64,000 nucleotides of DNA from NCBI RefSeq assembly GCF_019459225.1, contig NZ_JAIAZY010000005.1, forward strand, positions 62,001-126,000, written 5' to 3'. The notes beneath the pieces are model-generated. The model had not been told where the DNA came from. It worked only from the letters and a program-made list of their open reading frames with translations, and did no database searches. Positions 18,739 through 30,300 of the stretch are shown piece by piece. Every line of letters starts with the position of its first letter. Position 1 is the stretch's first letter. Position numbers and translations under genes: made by a program. The stretch is from Bacillus sp. IITD106. Its GTDB lineage: Bacteria; Bacillota; Bacilli; Bacillales; Bacillaceae_C.

Positions 18739-20073
18739 TTACGCCTCCATTAATAAAAGTTCAGGATCGTTAAGCAGTCGTTTAATTTGGTTAAGTGCAT
18801 TCTGAGCAGTTGCACCGTCCACAATTCTATGATCAAAGCTAAGTGATAATGCTAATACTGGAGCTGCTACAATTTCACCGTTGCGAACGATTGGTTTTTC
18901 TGCGATACGTCCAATCCCTAAAATGGCTACTTCCGGATGATTGATGAGTGGAGTGAACCACTGTCCGCCTGCAGAACCAATATTAGTGATGGTGCATGTA
19001 GCGCCTTTCATTTCATTAGGTGCAAGTTTTCCATTTCGAGCTTTATCAGCTAATTCGTTGATTTCTTTGGAAATGGCAAAAACAGATTTTGTATCTGCGC
19101 GTTTGACAACAGGCACCAATAAGCCTTTTTCTGTATCAGCCGCAATCCCAATATTGTAATAATGCTTATGGATAATTTCATCTGTTGCATCATCAATTGA
19201 TGTATTGAGCGCAGGGAATTCACGCAATGCACTTACAAGTGCTTTTACAACATAAGGCAAAAACGTTAATTTAATATTTTTTTCTGCAGCCACATCTTTA
19301 AATTTCTTACGATGAGCGACCAGTTTCTCGACATCTACTTCATCCATTAAAGTCACATGTGGAGCTGTATGCTTGGAATTAACCATTGCTTTTGCAATTG
19401 CTTTGCGAATTCCACTCATCTTCTCACGAGTTTCTGGATATTCTCCTTCTGGGATAACTTTCGCCGCTGCCGCAGCTGTTTTTTCTTCTTGTGCTGGCGC
19501 TGCCGTTTCAGCAGTATCTGGAGCAGATGGACCGCTTATGAACGCATCAATATCTTCTTTCGAAATACGTCCGTTTTTACCAGTTCCTTTAACAAGTTGA
19601 ATATTGATACCTTTTTCTCGTGCGTATTTTCTTACAGATGGCATCGCAATAACACGACTATTTGCGTCAGCATCTACTTCAGGCTGGGCACCTGCACCAG
19701 TCGATTCAGTAGTTTTAACTTCCTCAGCTTTTACTTCTTCCTTCTTAATATCTTGTCCGGCTTCAGCAGTAGATTGTACATTCGCTTCTGTCTTTTCTTC
19801 TCCGTGATCCCCTTTAAATTGAAGATCTTCATATCCAGGTGCATCGAATGTAATGAGAACATCTCCAACTGTTGCAGTTTGACCTTCTTCAACGAGAATT
19901 TCTTCAACTGTTCCAGCTACTGGAGACGGAATTTCTACAACTGCTTTGTCATTTTGCACTTCGCATAGTACATCATCTTCAGCTACTTTGTCACCTGGTT
20001 TTACAAACCACTTTACTATATCGCCTTCGTGGATACCTTCACCGATATCAGGCATTTTAAATTGAAATGACAA
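18739..20073 (-). CDS. pdhC: Dihydrolipoyl acetyltransferase (E2)
   Basis: Core of the pyruvate dehydrogenase complex; transfers acetyl from lipoyl to CoA. One N-terminal lipoyl domain (lipoyl Lys43 in NDKAVVEI), an Ala/Glu/Thr-rich linker, the E1/E3-binding domain at about 142-178 ([12 protein letters not shown]), a second Ala-rich linker, and the catalytic domain with [10 protein letters not shown] near the C-terminus. The single lipoyl domain is usual for Bacillus. Operon with pdhB (29-base gap) and pdhD. Confidence 0.97.
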   Translation of the reverse strand: MSFQFKMPDIGEGIHEGDIVKWFVKPGDKVAEDDVLCEVQNDKAVVEIPSPVAGTVEEILVEEGQTATVGDVLITFDAPGYEDLQFKGDHGEEKTEANVQSTAEAGQDIKKEEVKAEEVKTTESTGAGAQPEVDADANSRVIAMPSVRKYAREKGINIQLVKGTGKNGRISKEDIDAFISGPSAPDTAETAAPAQEEKTAAAAAKVIPEGEYPETREKMSGIRKAIAKAMVNSKHTAPHVTLMDEVDVEKLVAHRKKFKDVAAEKNIKLTFLPYVVKALVSALREFPALNTSIDDATDEIIHKHYYNIGIAADTEKGLLVPVVKRADTKSVFAISKEINELADKARNGKLAPNEMKGATCTITNIGSAGGQWFTPLINHPEVAILGIGRIAEKPIVRNGEIVAAPVLALSLSFDHRIVDGATAQNALNQIKRLLNDPELLLMEA

Positions 20074-20102
20074 TGGTATTCCCTCCTATTAGATAATAGT
20101 GT

Positions 20103-21080
20103 TTAAAATTCTAATACTTTCTTTGCAGTTTCGATGATATCTTTATGGTTAGGAAGCCATACCGGTTCTGCTTGAGAGAATGGATACACTGTATCAGGAG
20201 CTGCGACTCGTAGAACAGGAGCTTCAAGGCTTAGAATTGCGCGATCATTAATTTCCGCTACAACATGTGCTGCAATTCCAGCTTGTTTTTGAGCTTCTTG
20301 AACAACGATTGCACGATTCGTTTTTTCAACAGATGTAATGATTGTATCTATATCAATAGGACTTACTGTACGAAGATCAATCACTTCTACTGAATGGCCT
20401 TCTTTTTCAAGCTCTTCAGCAGCTTTCAATGAATCATGAACCATAGCACCATAAGCAATAATCGTTAAATCTGATCCTTCACGCTTCACATCAGCTTTTC
20501 CTAAAGGAATTGTATATTCTTCCTCTGGAACTTCTTGACGGAAAGAACGGTATAATTTCATATGCTCTAAGAAAATGACTGGGTCGTTGTCTCTAATGGC
20601 TGAAATTAAAAGTCCCTTGGCATCATAAGGTGTCGAAGGAATCACTACTTTTAAGCCTGGTTGCTGAGCCATTAAACCTTCAAGACTATCCGCGTGCATT
20701 TCAGGTGTATGCACGCCTCCTCCGAATGGGGAACGAATCGTAATGGGTGCGTGGAATGTTCCACCCGTGCGGTATCTCCAACGAGCCATTTGTCCACTTA
20801 CTGAATCCATGACTTCATATAAAAAGCCAAAAAACTGTATTTCTGGAACGGGACGGAAGCCTTGTGTCGTTAACCCAATAGCCAAACCACCGATTCCTGA
20901 CTCTGCAAGTGGTGTATCAAAGACGCGGTCTTCCCCAAACTCTTTTTGCAACCCTTCTGTTGCCCGGAAAACTCCTCCGTTAACCCCGACGTCTTCTCCA
21001 AACACGAGTACATTTTCATCATTGCGCAATTCAGTACGAAGCGCATCCGTGATAGCTTGAATCATAGTCATTTGCGCCAT
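20103..21080 (-). CDS. pdhB: Pyruvate dehydrogenase E1 component, beta subunit
   Basis: With PdhA forms the thiamine-diphosphate-dependent E1 that decarboxylates pyruvate and acetylates lipoyl groups. The 325-residue sequence has a transketolase pyrimidine-binding domain ([15 protein letters not shown] at about 27-41, with the catalytic glutamate region near residue 59) and a C-terminal transketolase domain. It starts 3 bases after the pdhA stop, so translation is likely coupled. Confidence 0.96.
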   Translation of the reverse strand: MAQMTMIQAITDALRTELRNDENVLVFGEDVGVNGGVFRATEGLQKEFGEDRVFDTPLAESGIGGLAIGLTTQGFRPVPEIQFFGFLYEVMDSVSGQMARWRYRTGGTFHAPITIRSPFGGGVHTPEMHADSLEGLMAQQPGLKVVIPSTPYDAKGLLISAIRDNDPVIFLEHMKLYRSFRQEVPEEEYTIPLGKADVKREGSDLTIIAYGAMVHDSLKAAEELEKEGHSVEVIDLRTVSPIDIDTIITSVEKTNRAIVVQEAQKQAGIAAHVVAEINDRAILSLEAPVLRVAAPDTVYPFSQAEPVWLPNHKDIIETAKKVLEF

Positions 21081-21083
21081 TGT

Positions 21084-22593
<1,510 letters not shown>

Positions 22594-23241
22594 TTATTTT
22601 GTTTCCACTTTTAAACCTAAATCTTTATAAAACTTCACTTTAGCCTTGTTGAACTTTTCAGTTTGATCATTGAATTGGCTATTCAGTTCAACTACATTTT
22701 CGTAAGCTTTGTTCGATGCTTCAATTTGGGTTTGTAAATCTTCAAGCTTTAAATCTTCATTTTTTATCATTTCATAAATTTTTCTATCTTCAGCTAGTCC
22801 ATTCATATACGCCGAATATAATTTTTCATATGATTCGTAGCGTGTATTCATAATTTCTTGCAATTCATTAGCTTTTTGCTTTAGTTTTTCATCTTTAATC
22901 TTATTAAATTCTTCAGCAGCGAGTTTAAATTCTTCTTTTGCTTTTTCTATTGACTCTTTTTCTTTTTTCAAATGTTCTTCTCTTTGCTTCAAGTTTGCTA
23001 ATGCATCATCAGCAAGTTTAGAAATTTGTTCGAAGTCCTTCATACCCAAGTCCAAAATTTGATCAAATAATTTTTTTTCATTTGTTTCTAGTTTAGTAAG
23101 AGGCTGTTGCTGTTTTTCAAAATCCGTTTCTTTAGCAGCTGTTGCTTCCAGCGTTTGATAAATATGATCTTCATTAGATGAACAAGCTGATAAAAAGACA
23201 GATAATAATAATACAAAGACAAAAGTATATAGTTTTTTCAT
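22594..23241 (-). CDS. ykyA: YkyA family lipoprotein
   Basis: A 215-residue lipoprotein with lipobox LSAC (Cys20) and an almost wholly helical, Lys/Glu-rich mature part predicted to form a long coiled coil (about 70-140), typical of the YkyA family. Divergent from def and followed by its own terminator. Its place between pdhA and def is conserved in Bacillus. Relatives have been proposed to have a surface or cell-lysis-related role; nothing in the sequence proves it. Confidence 0.85.
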   Translation of the reverse strand: MKKLYTFVFVLLLSVFLSACSSNEDHIYQTLEATAAKETDFEKQQQPLTKLETNEKKLFDQILDLGMKDFEQISKLADDALANLKQREEHLKKEKESIEKAKEEFKLAAEEFNKIKDEKLKQKANELQEIMNTRYESYEKLYSAYMNGLAEDRKIYEMIKNEDLKLEDLQTQIEASNKAYENVVELNSQFNDQTEKFNKAKVKFYKDLGLKVETK

Positions 23242-23372
23242 CTAATTCCTCCTAACGGTTTCCCTCATAACTATACTGTGATATGGTCTATTTGACAATA
23301 AAGGAAAAGATAAAATATGATTGATTAGAATCTTTTTTCTTATATATTCTTGCTTAAACAGGAGTGAACAAA

Positions 23373-23927
23373 ATGATTTTAATGAAAGACATCGTCCGCG
23401 AAGATAATCCCGTATTACGGGAGGTAGCAAAAGAAGTTCCTATCCCTCCGTCACAAGAGGATATAAATATTTTAAATAGCATGCAAGAATACTTGAAGAA
23501 TAGTCAGGATCCAGAGATAAGCGAAAAATATGGACTTAGACCTGGTGTCGGGCTTGCTGCACCACAAATTAATGTCTTAAAAAGAATGTTCGCGGTTCGA
23601 ATAGAAGACGATAACGGCAAAAAATATCACTATTCATTAATAAACCCAAAAATTATTAGCCATTCTGTTGAAAAGGCGTATTTAACAACTGGCGAAGGAT
23701 GTTTATCGGTAGACCGAACTGTACCTGGCTATGTAATGAGACATGCCCGTATAACAATAAAAGGATACGATGTTGATGGAAAAGAAATAAAGTTACGCTT
23801 AAAAGGTCTTCCAGCCATCGTCTTCCAACATGAGCTCGATCATTTAAACGGGATTATGTTCTATGATCATATTAATGATAGTAACCCATTTTATATTCCG
23901 GAAGGCGCTATTCCTATTGAAAGATAA
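23373..23927 (+). CDS. def: Peptide deformylase
   Basis: Removes the N-formyl group from nascent proteins using an active-site metal. All three motifs are present: GVGLAAPQI, EGCLSV (metal Cys) and HELDHLNG (metal histidines and catalytic Glu). The start is ATG 23373, 8 bases after AGGAG, giving 184 residues; this agrees with B. subtilis DefB/YkrB. An in-frame GTG at 23364 overlaps the ribosome site. A terminator follows. Confidence 0.95.
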   Translation: MILMKDIVREDNPVLREVAKEVPIPPSQEDINILNSMQEYLKNSQDPEISEKYGLRPGVGLAAPQINVLKRMFAVRIEDDNGKKYHYSLINPKIISHSVEKAYLTTGEGCLSVDRTVPGYVMRHARITIKGYDVDGKEIKLRLKGLPAIVFQHELDHLNGIMFYDHINDSNPFYIPEGAIPIER

Positions 23928-23928
23928 G

Positions 23929-23960
23929 CTGCTGTCATATTAATTGACAGCATTTTTTTA
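23929..23960 (+). terminator. Terminator after def
   Basis: Stem GCTGTCA / TGACAGC with loop TATTAAT, then ATTTTTTTATT. It lies right at the convergent ykrA stop. Confidence 0.85.
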
Positions 23961-24752
23961 TTAAATGATTTCAAAATGTTCCTCAAGCAAACCCACTTTT
24001 ATCAAGCCATTTACGATCCCATTATCATCAACATTGGAAGTAATAAGGTCAGCATGCATTTTAACTGCTTCATGAGCATTTCCCATCGCAATCCCAGTAC
24101 CAACTGTTTGCAGCATTTCAATATCATTTAACCCATCTCCAAATGCATACACATTTTCCATTTCGAACCCTAATCTCTCAATAAGTTTTTTTATTCCTTC
24201 TGCTTTTGATCCACCTTTAGGAACAACATCCATTGATTCCTCATGCCATCTTATAAAAGTAAGGTTTTTCTCAAACTCTGAAAGGTAGGAATCCTCGCCT
24301 TCTTTTGCAAATAATAGAGCTTGATAAATATCAGTTTTTTCGTAAAAGCTTGGGTCATACTCAGGATGAACCATCTGGAGAGTTCCAAGGCTTTCTTTCA
24401 CCCTCTGATCAAATTTAACATTAGATTTTAAAGTAGTTTCATTTAAAAATACTACATGATGTTGATGATTTTCTGCTATATTTATTAATTTTTTTAGTTC
24501 CGCTGTATCCAAAGGATTTGCATAAACTACTTCGTTCCTAAACACAACATATTGACCATTAAAACTTACAAAGGATTCCATGTTTAATTCTTCAAGCAGT
24601 TTCGTAACCATAAATGGTGCTCTTCCTGTTGCAATGGCAGTATAGATACCCTTTTCTTGCAATGTTTTGATTGCTTCTTTAGTAGAAGCCGGTAGATTTT
24701 TTTCATCGTCTAGTAATGTACCGTCAATATCAAAGAAAACTATTTTTTTCAT
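23961..24752 (-). CDS. ykrA: HAD-superfamily (Cof-type) phosphatase YkrA
   Basis: Cytosolic HAD phosphatase of subclass IIB, likely acting on sugar or nucleotide phosphates. Motif I is DIDGTLLDD, motif II ATGR, motif III lysine in KGGSKAEGIKKL, and motif IV GDGLNDIEML. At 263 residues it is typical of the Cof family. Convergent with def; conserved neighbour of the rpoY-rnjA pair. The substrate is not predictable. Confidence 0.88.
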   Translation of the reverse strand: MKKIVFFDIDGTLLDDEKNLPASTKEAIKTLQEKGIYTAIATGRAPFMVTKLLEELNMESFVSFNGQYVVFRNEVVYANPLDTAELKKLINIAENHQHHVVFLNETTLKSNVKFDQRVKESLGTLQMVHPEYDPSFYEKTDIYQALLFAKEGEDSYLSEFEKNLTFIRWHEESMDVVPKGGSKAEGIKKLIERLGFEMENVYAFGDGLNDIEMLQTVGTGIAMGNAHEAVKMHADLITSNVDDNGIVNGLIKVGLLEEHFEII

Positions 24753-24835
24753 TTAACAAACTCCTCTTGTTGAATTCTTCTATTTCTATTTAACTTTATA
24801 ATAGAGAACGTATAGAAAGCATATAATAAAATAAG

Positions 24836-24859
24836 AAAAGCGCAAGCGCCTTGCTCAAT
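24836..24859 (+). repeat. Truncated dispersed repeat, copy C
   Basis: AAAAGCGCAAGCGCCTTGCTCA matches the first bases of copy A (4465 onward), after which similarity stops. A remnant or 5' fragment only. Confidence 0.65.
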
Positions 24860-24985
24860 AGCTCTATAAAAACATATTCTATTTATTTTATCAAAAAAAG
24901 TTGCATAAATTTACCTCTTCTATTTGCAAGTTGCTTTTACTTTGAACTCGTATCGGTTAAAATAGATAATAAGGAGTGATCCACA

Positions 24986-25057
24986 ATGTTTAAGAAGCTG
25001 AGGAAAAAGCTTTTAAAACGGTGGAAAGATTTACTTAGAAAAAAAACAATTGCTTAA
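24986..25057 (+). CDS. Candidate 23-residue cationic amphipathic peptide
   Basis: Short frame starting MFKKLRKKLLKRWKDLL, 23 residues, about half Lys/Arg. AAGGAG lies 9-10 bases before the ATG (24971-24976), and TAA is followed 14 bases later by a hairpin. Hydrophobic residues F2, L5, L9/L10, W13 and L16/L17 fall on one face of a helix, with Lys/Arg on the other. This suggests a membrane- or nucleic-acid-binding helix. It sits between ykrA and rpoY in a 450-base gap. I do not recognise a family; chance occurrence is possible, but the ribosome site and the amphipathic pattern argue for a gene. Confidence 0.55.
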   Translation: MFKKLRKKLLKRWKDLLRKKTIA

Positions 25058-25071
25058 TGAACAATTAAGGT

Positions 25072-25092
25072 CCCTCTGTTTTTTTCGGAGGG
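25072..25092 (+). terminator. Hairpin after the small peptide gene
   Basis: CCCTCTG / CGGAGGG stem (one G-T pair) with loop of seven T, followed by CTTATTCTTTAT. Weak terminator. Confidence 0.45.
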
Positions 25093-25203
25093 CTTATTCT
25101 TTATAAAATTAAGCTGTTTGTATTTAGTATTAAAATAAAAATAATAAAGATAAGTTGTCCTAATAATTTTACGAATAGACAACGGAGTTAAGGAGAGATA
25201 AAA

Positions 25204-25422
25204 ATGATTTACAAAGTGTATTATCAAGATAGTAAAAGCGAAATGCCGGTTCGCGAAAAAACAAAATCTATGTATATGGAAGCAGACAATGAGCGCTCTG
25301 TTCGCCGTATGCTAAAAGACCAACAAATCAATATTGAATTTATTCAATTATTGGAAGGTGCATACCTCGAGTACGAAAAACAAAGTGAGCATTTTAAACT
25401 ACAGGAGAATGTGTCACTATGA
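25204..25422 (+). CDS. rpoY: RNA polymerase epsilon subunit
   Basis: Small accessory subunit of Gram-positive RNA polymerase. 72 residues beginning [20 protein letters not shown], matching the RpoY/YkzG family. AAGGAG is 8-9 bases before ATG. Its stop overlaps the start of rnjA by 4 bases (ATGA), so the two are translationally coupled, as in other Bacilli. Confidence 0.94.
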   Translation: MIYKVYYQDSKSEMPVREKTKSMYMEADNERSVRRMLKDQQINIEFIQLLEGAYLEYEKQSEHFKLQENVSL

Positions 25423-27086
25423 AATTTGTAAAAAATGACCAAACAGCAGTTTTTGCTCTTGGCGGACTAGGCGAAATTGGAAAAAACACATATGGCGTAC
25501 AATTTCAAGATGAAATTATTTTAATTGACGCGGGCATCAAGTTCCCAGAAGACGAATTGCTAGGGATTGACTACGTCATTCCTGATTATACGTATATTGT
25601 TAAAAATATTGATAAAATAAAGGGCTTATTTGTCACGCACGGTCATGAAGATCATATTGGCGGCATTCCTTATTTACTACGCCAAGTAAATATTCCAATC
25701 TACGCGGGAAAATTAGCCATCGGGCTTATTAAAAACAAACTGGAAGAGCACGGCCTCTTACGACAAACGAAGTTTTTTGAAATTAAAGAGGATGATGTGA
25801 TTAAATTCAGAAAAACATCCGTTTCGTTTTTCCGCACGACTCACAGCATTCCTGATTCATATGGAATTGTAGTAAAAACGCCTCCAGGAAACATTGTCCA
25901 TACAGGGGACTTCAAATTTGATTTCACCCCTGTTGGCGAGCCTGCTAATCTAACTAAAATGGCTGAAATAGGAAAAGAAGGCGTCCTTTGTCTATTATCA
26001 GATAGCACAAATGCAGAAGTTCCGAATTTTACAATGTCTGAAAGACGAGTCGGCGATAGTATTCATGACATTTTTCGTAAAGTAGACGGTCGAATCATAT
26101 TCGCAACTTTCGCTTCAAATATACATCGACTTCAGCAAGTAGCAGATGCGGCAGTTGCAACGGGAAGAAAGATTGCTGTGTTCGGACGCAGTATGGACGC
26201 TGCAATTGAAATTGGACAAGAACTCGGATATATTCGTGCTCCAAAGGATACGTTCGTATCAACACAGCAGCTAAATCGCCTGCCTGCTAATAAAGTGACG
26301 ATTCTTTGTACAGGTAGTCAAGGTGAACCAATGGCGGCATTATCAAGAATTGCGAATGGAACTCACCGTCAAATCCAAATTCAACCTGGAGATACAGTCG
26401 TTTTCTCGTCTTCTCCAATTCCAGGTAATACAATTAGTGTTAATCGAACGATAAACTTATTATATCGTGCCGGAGCTGATGTAATTGCTGGTTCGTTAAA
26501 CGATATTCATACATCCGGTCACGGTGGTCAGGAAGAGCAAAAATTAATGCTTCGATTAATGAAGCCTAAATTTTTCATGCCGATTCACGGAGAGTTTCGG
26601 ATGCAAAAGACACATGCTCAGTTGGCCGTTGATTGTGATGTTCCTGAAGAGAATTGCTTTATTATGGATAATGGGGATGTACTAGCACTGACCGATCAAA
26701 CTGCGGAAATTGCCGGAAAAATTCCTTCCGGATCCGTATATATTGATGGCAGTGGAATAGGTGATATTGGAAATATTGTATTGCGTGACAGAAGAATTCT
26801 TTCTGAAGAAGGTTTAGTGATTGTCGTCGTATCCATAGATATGGAAAATCATACGATTGCGGCAGGTCCGGATATTATTTCACGCGGCTTCGTATATATG
26901 CGTGAATCCGGAGATTTGATTAATGAAGCGCAACGAATGATCGGCAAGCATCTAAATAAAATTATGGAGCGGAAAACGACTCAATGGTCCGAAATCAAAA
27001 ATGAAATAACGGATACATTGACTCCATTCTTATATGAAAAAACAAAACGTAAACCGATGATTTTACCAATAATAATGGAAGTATGA
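25419..27086 (+). CDS. rnjA: Ribonuclease J1
   Basis: Metallo-beta-lactamase/beta-CASP ribonuclease with 5'-to-3' exo- and endonuclease activity, central to mRNA decay and 16S rRNA maturation. The metal site HGHEDHIGG falls at residues 74-82 (H74, H76, D78, H79), the numbering known for B. subtilis J1. DSTNAE, the beta-CASP domain and the HTSGHGG motif are present. At 555 residues it is full length. Coupled to rpoY by a 4-base overlap. Confidence 0.97.
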   Translation: MKFVKNDQTAVFALGGLGEIGKNTYGVQFQDEIILIDAGIKFPEDELLGIDYVIPDYTYIVKNIDKIKGLFVTHGHEDHIGGIPYLLRQVNIPIYAGKLAIGLIKNKLEEHGLLRQTKFFEIKEDDVIKFRKTSVSFFRTTHSIPDSYGIVVKTPPGNIVHTGDFKFDFTPVGEPANLTKMAEIGKEGVLCLLSDSTNAEVPNFTMSERRVGDSIHDIFRKVDGRIIFATFASNIHRLQQVADAAVATGRKIAVFGRSMDAAIEIGQELGYIRAPKDTFVSTQQLNRLPANKVTILCTGSQGEPMAALSRIANGTHRQIQIQPGDTVVFSSSPIPGNTISVNRTINLLYRAGADVIAGSLNDIHTSGHGGQEEQKLMLRLMKPKFFMPIHGEFRMQKTHAQLAVDCDVPEENCFIMDNGDVLALTDQTAEIAGKIPSGSVYIDGSGIGDIGNIVLRDRRILSEEGLVIVVVSIDMENHTIAAGPDIISRGFVYMRESGDLINEAQRMIGKHLNKIMERKTTQWSEIKNEITDTLTPFLYEKTKRKPMILPIIMEV

Positions 27087-27090
27087 TGAT

Positions 27091-27133
27091 AAAAAAGCTG
27101 CTGACAATTTTACGAATTTGCCAGCAGCTTTTT
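27091..27133. terminator. Bidirectional terminator between rnjA and ktrC
   Basis: AAAAAGCTGCTG / CAGCAGCTTTTT arms with inner pairing; A and T tracts serve both convergent genes. Confidence 0.85.
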
Positions 27134-27137
27134 CACT

Positions 27138-27797
27138 TTATTCCATTACCTTCTTTTCAAATCTATTTATATCACTATCAGCACCAATAACAATCAAGAT
27201 GTCCTCTTTTTTGAGAGGGTCATCTGCTAATGGAGATACAATAATTTCTGTGCCCCTTTTAATCGCGACGATGTTCAAGCCATATTTTGCCCTCACATCC
27301 AATTCCACTAATGAATGTCCGGCAAGTAAATCATTTACTTTAATTTCAACTATGCTATATTCATCTGATAATTCAAGGTAATCTAATATATTATTAGAAA
27401 CAATATAGTGAGCAATACGCCTTCCCATATCCCTTTCAGGATGGACGACATAATCTGCTCCAATTTTCAATAGAACTTTCTCATGATAATCATTTTGCGC
27501 TTTAACTGTAATATGATTGACTCCTATTTCCTTTAGCATAAGTGTTGTTAAAATACTTGATTGAATATCTTCACCTATTGCTACGATTACATGGTCAAAA
27601 TTTCGAATTCCAAGGCTTTTTAAAATGTTTTCATCTGTCGTATCCGCAATGACTGCATGAGTAGCAATAGAAGCGAATTCATTTACTCGATCCTCGTTTT
27701 TATCCATTGCTAATACTTCCATTCCTTGTTCAGCGAGTTCCCTGCAAATACTGCCCCCAAAGCGTCCAAGTCCGATAACTGCGAATTGTTTTTTCAA
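27138..27797 (-). CDS. ktrC: Potassium uptake regulatory subunit KtrC (RCK protein)
   Basis: Peripheral gating subunit of a Ktr K+ uptake system. RCK_N Rossmann domain with GLGRFG at 8-13 and the acidic residue D32 after beta-2, then an RCK_C domain (about 135-219). The 219 residues match KtrC/YkqB. Its location next to rnjA matches B. subtilis. In relatives the RCK_C domain binds c-di-AMP, which shuts uptake. The membrane partner (KtrD-like) is not in this window. Confidence 0.9.
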   Translation of the reverse strand: MKKQFAVIGLGRFGGSICRELAEQGMEVLAMDKNEDRVNEFASIATHAVIADTTDENILKSLGIRNFDHVIVAIGEDIQSSILTTLMLKEIGVNHITVKAQNDYHEKVLLKIGADYVVHPERDMGRRIAHYIVSNNILDYLELSDEYSIVEIKVNDLLAGHSLVELDVRAKYGLNIVAIKRGTEIIVSPLADDPLKKEDILIVIGADSDINRFEKKVME

Positions 27798-27829
27798 CGT
27801 AATTCCTCCGTTATATCAAATGAAGTATA

Positions 27830-28465
27830 TTATTGATTGACTAGTTGATTTTTAAAAGCATAAATAGCCGCTTGCGTGCGGTCTTGTATTTCCAGCTTGC
27901 TTAAAATATTGCTTACATGTGTTTTGACAGTCTTTAACCCTATAAATAATTCTTCCGCAATTTCTTGGTTTGTCTTCCCTTCAGCTATTAGCAACAATAT
28001 TTCATATTCCCGATTTGTTAGGCTTTCATGGAGCAAAGGCTTATTTCTTTCTTTCATTCGGGCCATCATCTTTCCTGTCACTTCTGGTTCAAGAACAGAT
28101 TGTCCTTTATATGTTGCCCTTACAGCATCCGCAATTTCACTGGCAGTTGACGTTTTTAATATGTAGCTCGCAGCCCCAGCTTCTAAAGCGGGATACACTT
28201 TTTCATCATCTAAAAAGCTTGTGACAATAATAATTTTTGCATCGGGCCATTCCTTCATAATCGCTTTTGTTGATTCAATGCCGTCCATTTCGTCCATAAC
28301 AAGATCCATTAAAATAATATCCGGACGTAATGCTAGAGCCATTTCTAAGCCTTTAGCTCCATTTTCTGCTTCCCCTATTACTTCTATATCTGTCTGAACT
28401 GAAAGGTAAGCTGAGACACCGATACGGACCATTTCATGATCATCCACAAGTAGTACCTTTATCAT
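27830..28465 (-). CDS. liaR: Response regulator LiaR
   Basis: NarL/LuxR-type response regulator of the cell-envelope stress system. Receiver with acidic D8/D9, phospho-Asp D54 and Lys105-region; C-terminal helix-turn-helix ([20 protein letters not shown]). I prefer ATG 28465, as AAGGA lies 8 bases upstream and the result begins [14 protein letters not shown] like B. subtilis LiaR; an ATG three codons earlier is possible. Its start overlaps the liaS 3' end by 26 bases. Confidence 0.92.
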   Translation of the reverse strand: MIKVLLVDDHEMVRIGVSAYLSVQTDIEVIGEAENGAKGLEMALALRPDIILMDLVMDEMDGIESTKAIMKEWPDAKIIIVTSFLDDEKVYPALEAGAASYILKTSTASEIADAVRATYKGQSVLEPEVTGKMMARMKERNKPLLHESLTNREYEILLLIAEGKTNQEIAEELFIGLKTVKTHVSNILSKLEIQDRTQAAIYAFKNQLVNQ

Positions 28466-29507
28466 TCTCCTCATCCTTTTTTAAATAAATTGGTACTTTC
28501 ACTTCGATATTTGATCCCTTTCCAATAATACTAAGCATTTTTACACTTCCGCCAATTTCAGAAGCTCTTTCTTTTATATTCGTTAATCCATATGAACCAG
28601 ATTTAGCATTTTCGACATCAAATCCTTGCCCATTATCTAATATTTTTAAGAATACTACTTGATTGATTTGCTTTAAATTCACTTCCAAGCGGCTCGCCCT
28701 AGCATGTCGCAAAGTATTCGAAACCGCTTCTTGAACAATCCGGAATAAATGGTCTTCCACACCTTTATCCAATGTAATATCTTGAATATTCCATATCACT
28801 TCTAAAGGCAACTTAGAAGTAAGTTCAGAAAGCAGCTCTTCTATTCCCGACTTCAAACTTTTCCCTTCGAGTTGAACAGGTCTAAGGTGTAAAAGCAAAG
28901 CTCTCATTTCGGTTTGCGCTTCGTTAACAATGCTTTCCACGAGCTTTCTTTGCTTTACTGCAGTATCACTCATAGGATCGGGGTTTTGATTAATAGCTGA
29001 TAAAAGCATTGTAGCTGCAAATAATTGTTGACTTACAGAATCGTGCAGCTCTCTAGCTAATCTGTTTCGTTCTTTCGTCAACACTTCTTCTTTTAATTGA
29101 TTATTCCATTCCACTTTTTCGTTCGCTAATTTTTGTTGTACAATTGCTTGTTCTTTAAGACGGCGTGAAATTCCTTCTATTCTATGCCATATTATTAAAA
29201 AATCATCATTTTGTTTTCTTTTTTCGGGATTAAACTCATAATTTCCGTGTTCAATTTCTAATAATCTTGCAGCTACTTCGTCACTTTTTTGATGCACGGT
29301 ATATCCAATAATCCACCCTGTCACTGCTCCAAATATAATACAAATAAGTAAAATAAAAATTCCATTAGGCAATAAAAAAATACTTTCCCGGAGTAGTGCG
29401 GTATACCAGTCTGCATCAATTAAAAAAATGAGGGCAGCACCTACAAAAACAGAAACTATAAAGGCTGCTGAAGCAAAGTAAATTGAGAATGTAATTTGAA
29501 TTCTCAT
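28440..29507 (-). CDS. liaS: Sensor histidine kinase LiaS
   Basis: Membrane histidine kinase of the HPK7 type. Two hydrophobic segments (about 8-30 and 47-68) with a very short extracellular loop, a HAMP-like linker, dimerisation domain with phospho-acceptor H155 in [10 protein letters not shown], and an ATPase domain with NTLRHA and DNGQGFD. The intramembrane-sensing layout fits LiaS. It overlaps liaF by 4 bases and liaR by 26 bases. Confidence 0.92.
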   Translation of the reverse strand: MRIQITFSIYFASAAFIVSVFVGAALIFLIDADWYTALLRESIFLLPNGIFILLICIIFGAVTGWIIGYTVHQKSDEVAARLLEIEHGNYEFNPEKRKQNDDFLIIWHRIEGISRRLKEQAIVQQKLANEKVEWNNQLKEEVLTKERNRLARELHDSVSQQLFAATMLLSAINQNPDPMSDTAVKQRKLVESIVNEAQTEMRALLLHLRPVQLEGKSLKSGIEELLSELTSKLPLEVIWNIQDITLDKGVEDHLFRIVQEAVSNTLRHARASRLEVNLKQINQVVFLKILDNGQGFDVENAKSGSYGLTNIKERASEIGGSVKMLSIIGKGSNIEVKVPIYLKKDEENDKGTTCG

Positions 29508-30220
29508 ATTCGCCTCACCTCAACATTGCCTATCATAACATTCGTAATGATTTTAATCGTACGAACTGCTTCTTCATTACTGTCAGGATGATAAATGATA
29601 TTAGAGTTGAATATTTCAGTTTCTTCATCAAACACTTTCAACTTTCCACTAATTCCTGAATGATTTACAACGACGGAAGCATCAAAAGGAACAAGCAATT
29701 GCACGTTTCCAATAAAACTTCTGATTACGACAGTGCTCTCACCAGGAGGGAGCATCGTCATTCCAAGATCAACGACAGTATCCCCAAGGCCACATTGAAT
29801 ATTAATATCATCCCATTCAAAAACTTCATTTACCTTTTTTTGGCTACCAAACAAGATATTTTTAATAAATGGTTGTTTTTTCTTAAATAGGGAAGATTTT
29901 GGCTCAGGTTCTACAGTTTGAACAACAATTGTTCGGGAATGTTTTTTAGTTTTTGAATACTCTATTAAGGCATATATGACTGCTACAAAGATAAAAAATT
30001 TTAGAAAAGCTGAAGATAGTATTGGAATCACGATTAAAAACAAACCAATAATCAAACGGGCACTACTTTTTTTACGACGGTTTTTAGCAGTATATAAAAG
30101 AAAACAGCCAATGACTAGAGGGATAAAAAGCCGCCAATTGAAAAGAATTTCAATACCCATTCCAATGGCAGAAATTAGCATAAACCAGCCAATAAGACTC
30201 GTTTTGCTCATATTTTTCAT
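29504..30220 (-). CDS. liaF: Membrane inhibitor LiaF
   Basis: Negative regulator that keeps LiaS from phosphorylating LiaR. 238 residues with about four hydrophobic segments in the N-terminal third and a C-terminal beta-rich domain containing PPGESTVVIRSFIGNVQ and IGNVEVRR, characteristic of LiaF/YvqF. The start is ATG 30220 with GGAGGAGG 6 bases upstream; the longer frame at 30250 includes that site. Confidence 0.9.
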   Translation of the reverse strand: MKNMSKTSLIGWFMLISAIGMGIEILFNWRLFIPLVIGCFLLYTAKNRRKKSSARLIIGLFLIVIPILSSAFLKFFIFVAVIYALIEYSKTKKHSRTIVVQTVEPEPKSSLFKKKQPFIKNILFGSQKKVNEVFEWDDINIQCGLGDTVVDLGMTMLPPGESTVVIRSFIGNVQLLVPFDASVVVNHSGISGKLKVFDEETEIFNSNIIYHPDSNEEAVRTIKIITNVMIGNVEVRRI

Positions 30221-30300
30221 TTTATCCTCCTCCTTTCTCCAAAAAACCATAATGAAAGTGGAAAGAAAGGCGACATAGAAACGCCTTTCTTAAACAATTG

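Noticed and set aside
19357-19968. 203-residue plus-strand frame opposite pdhC
   Set aside because: Shadow of the high-quality pdhC gene: Cys/Phe/Ser-rich translation, no ribosome site and no family.
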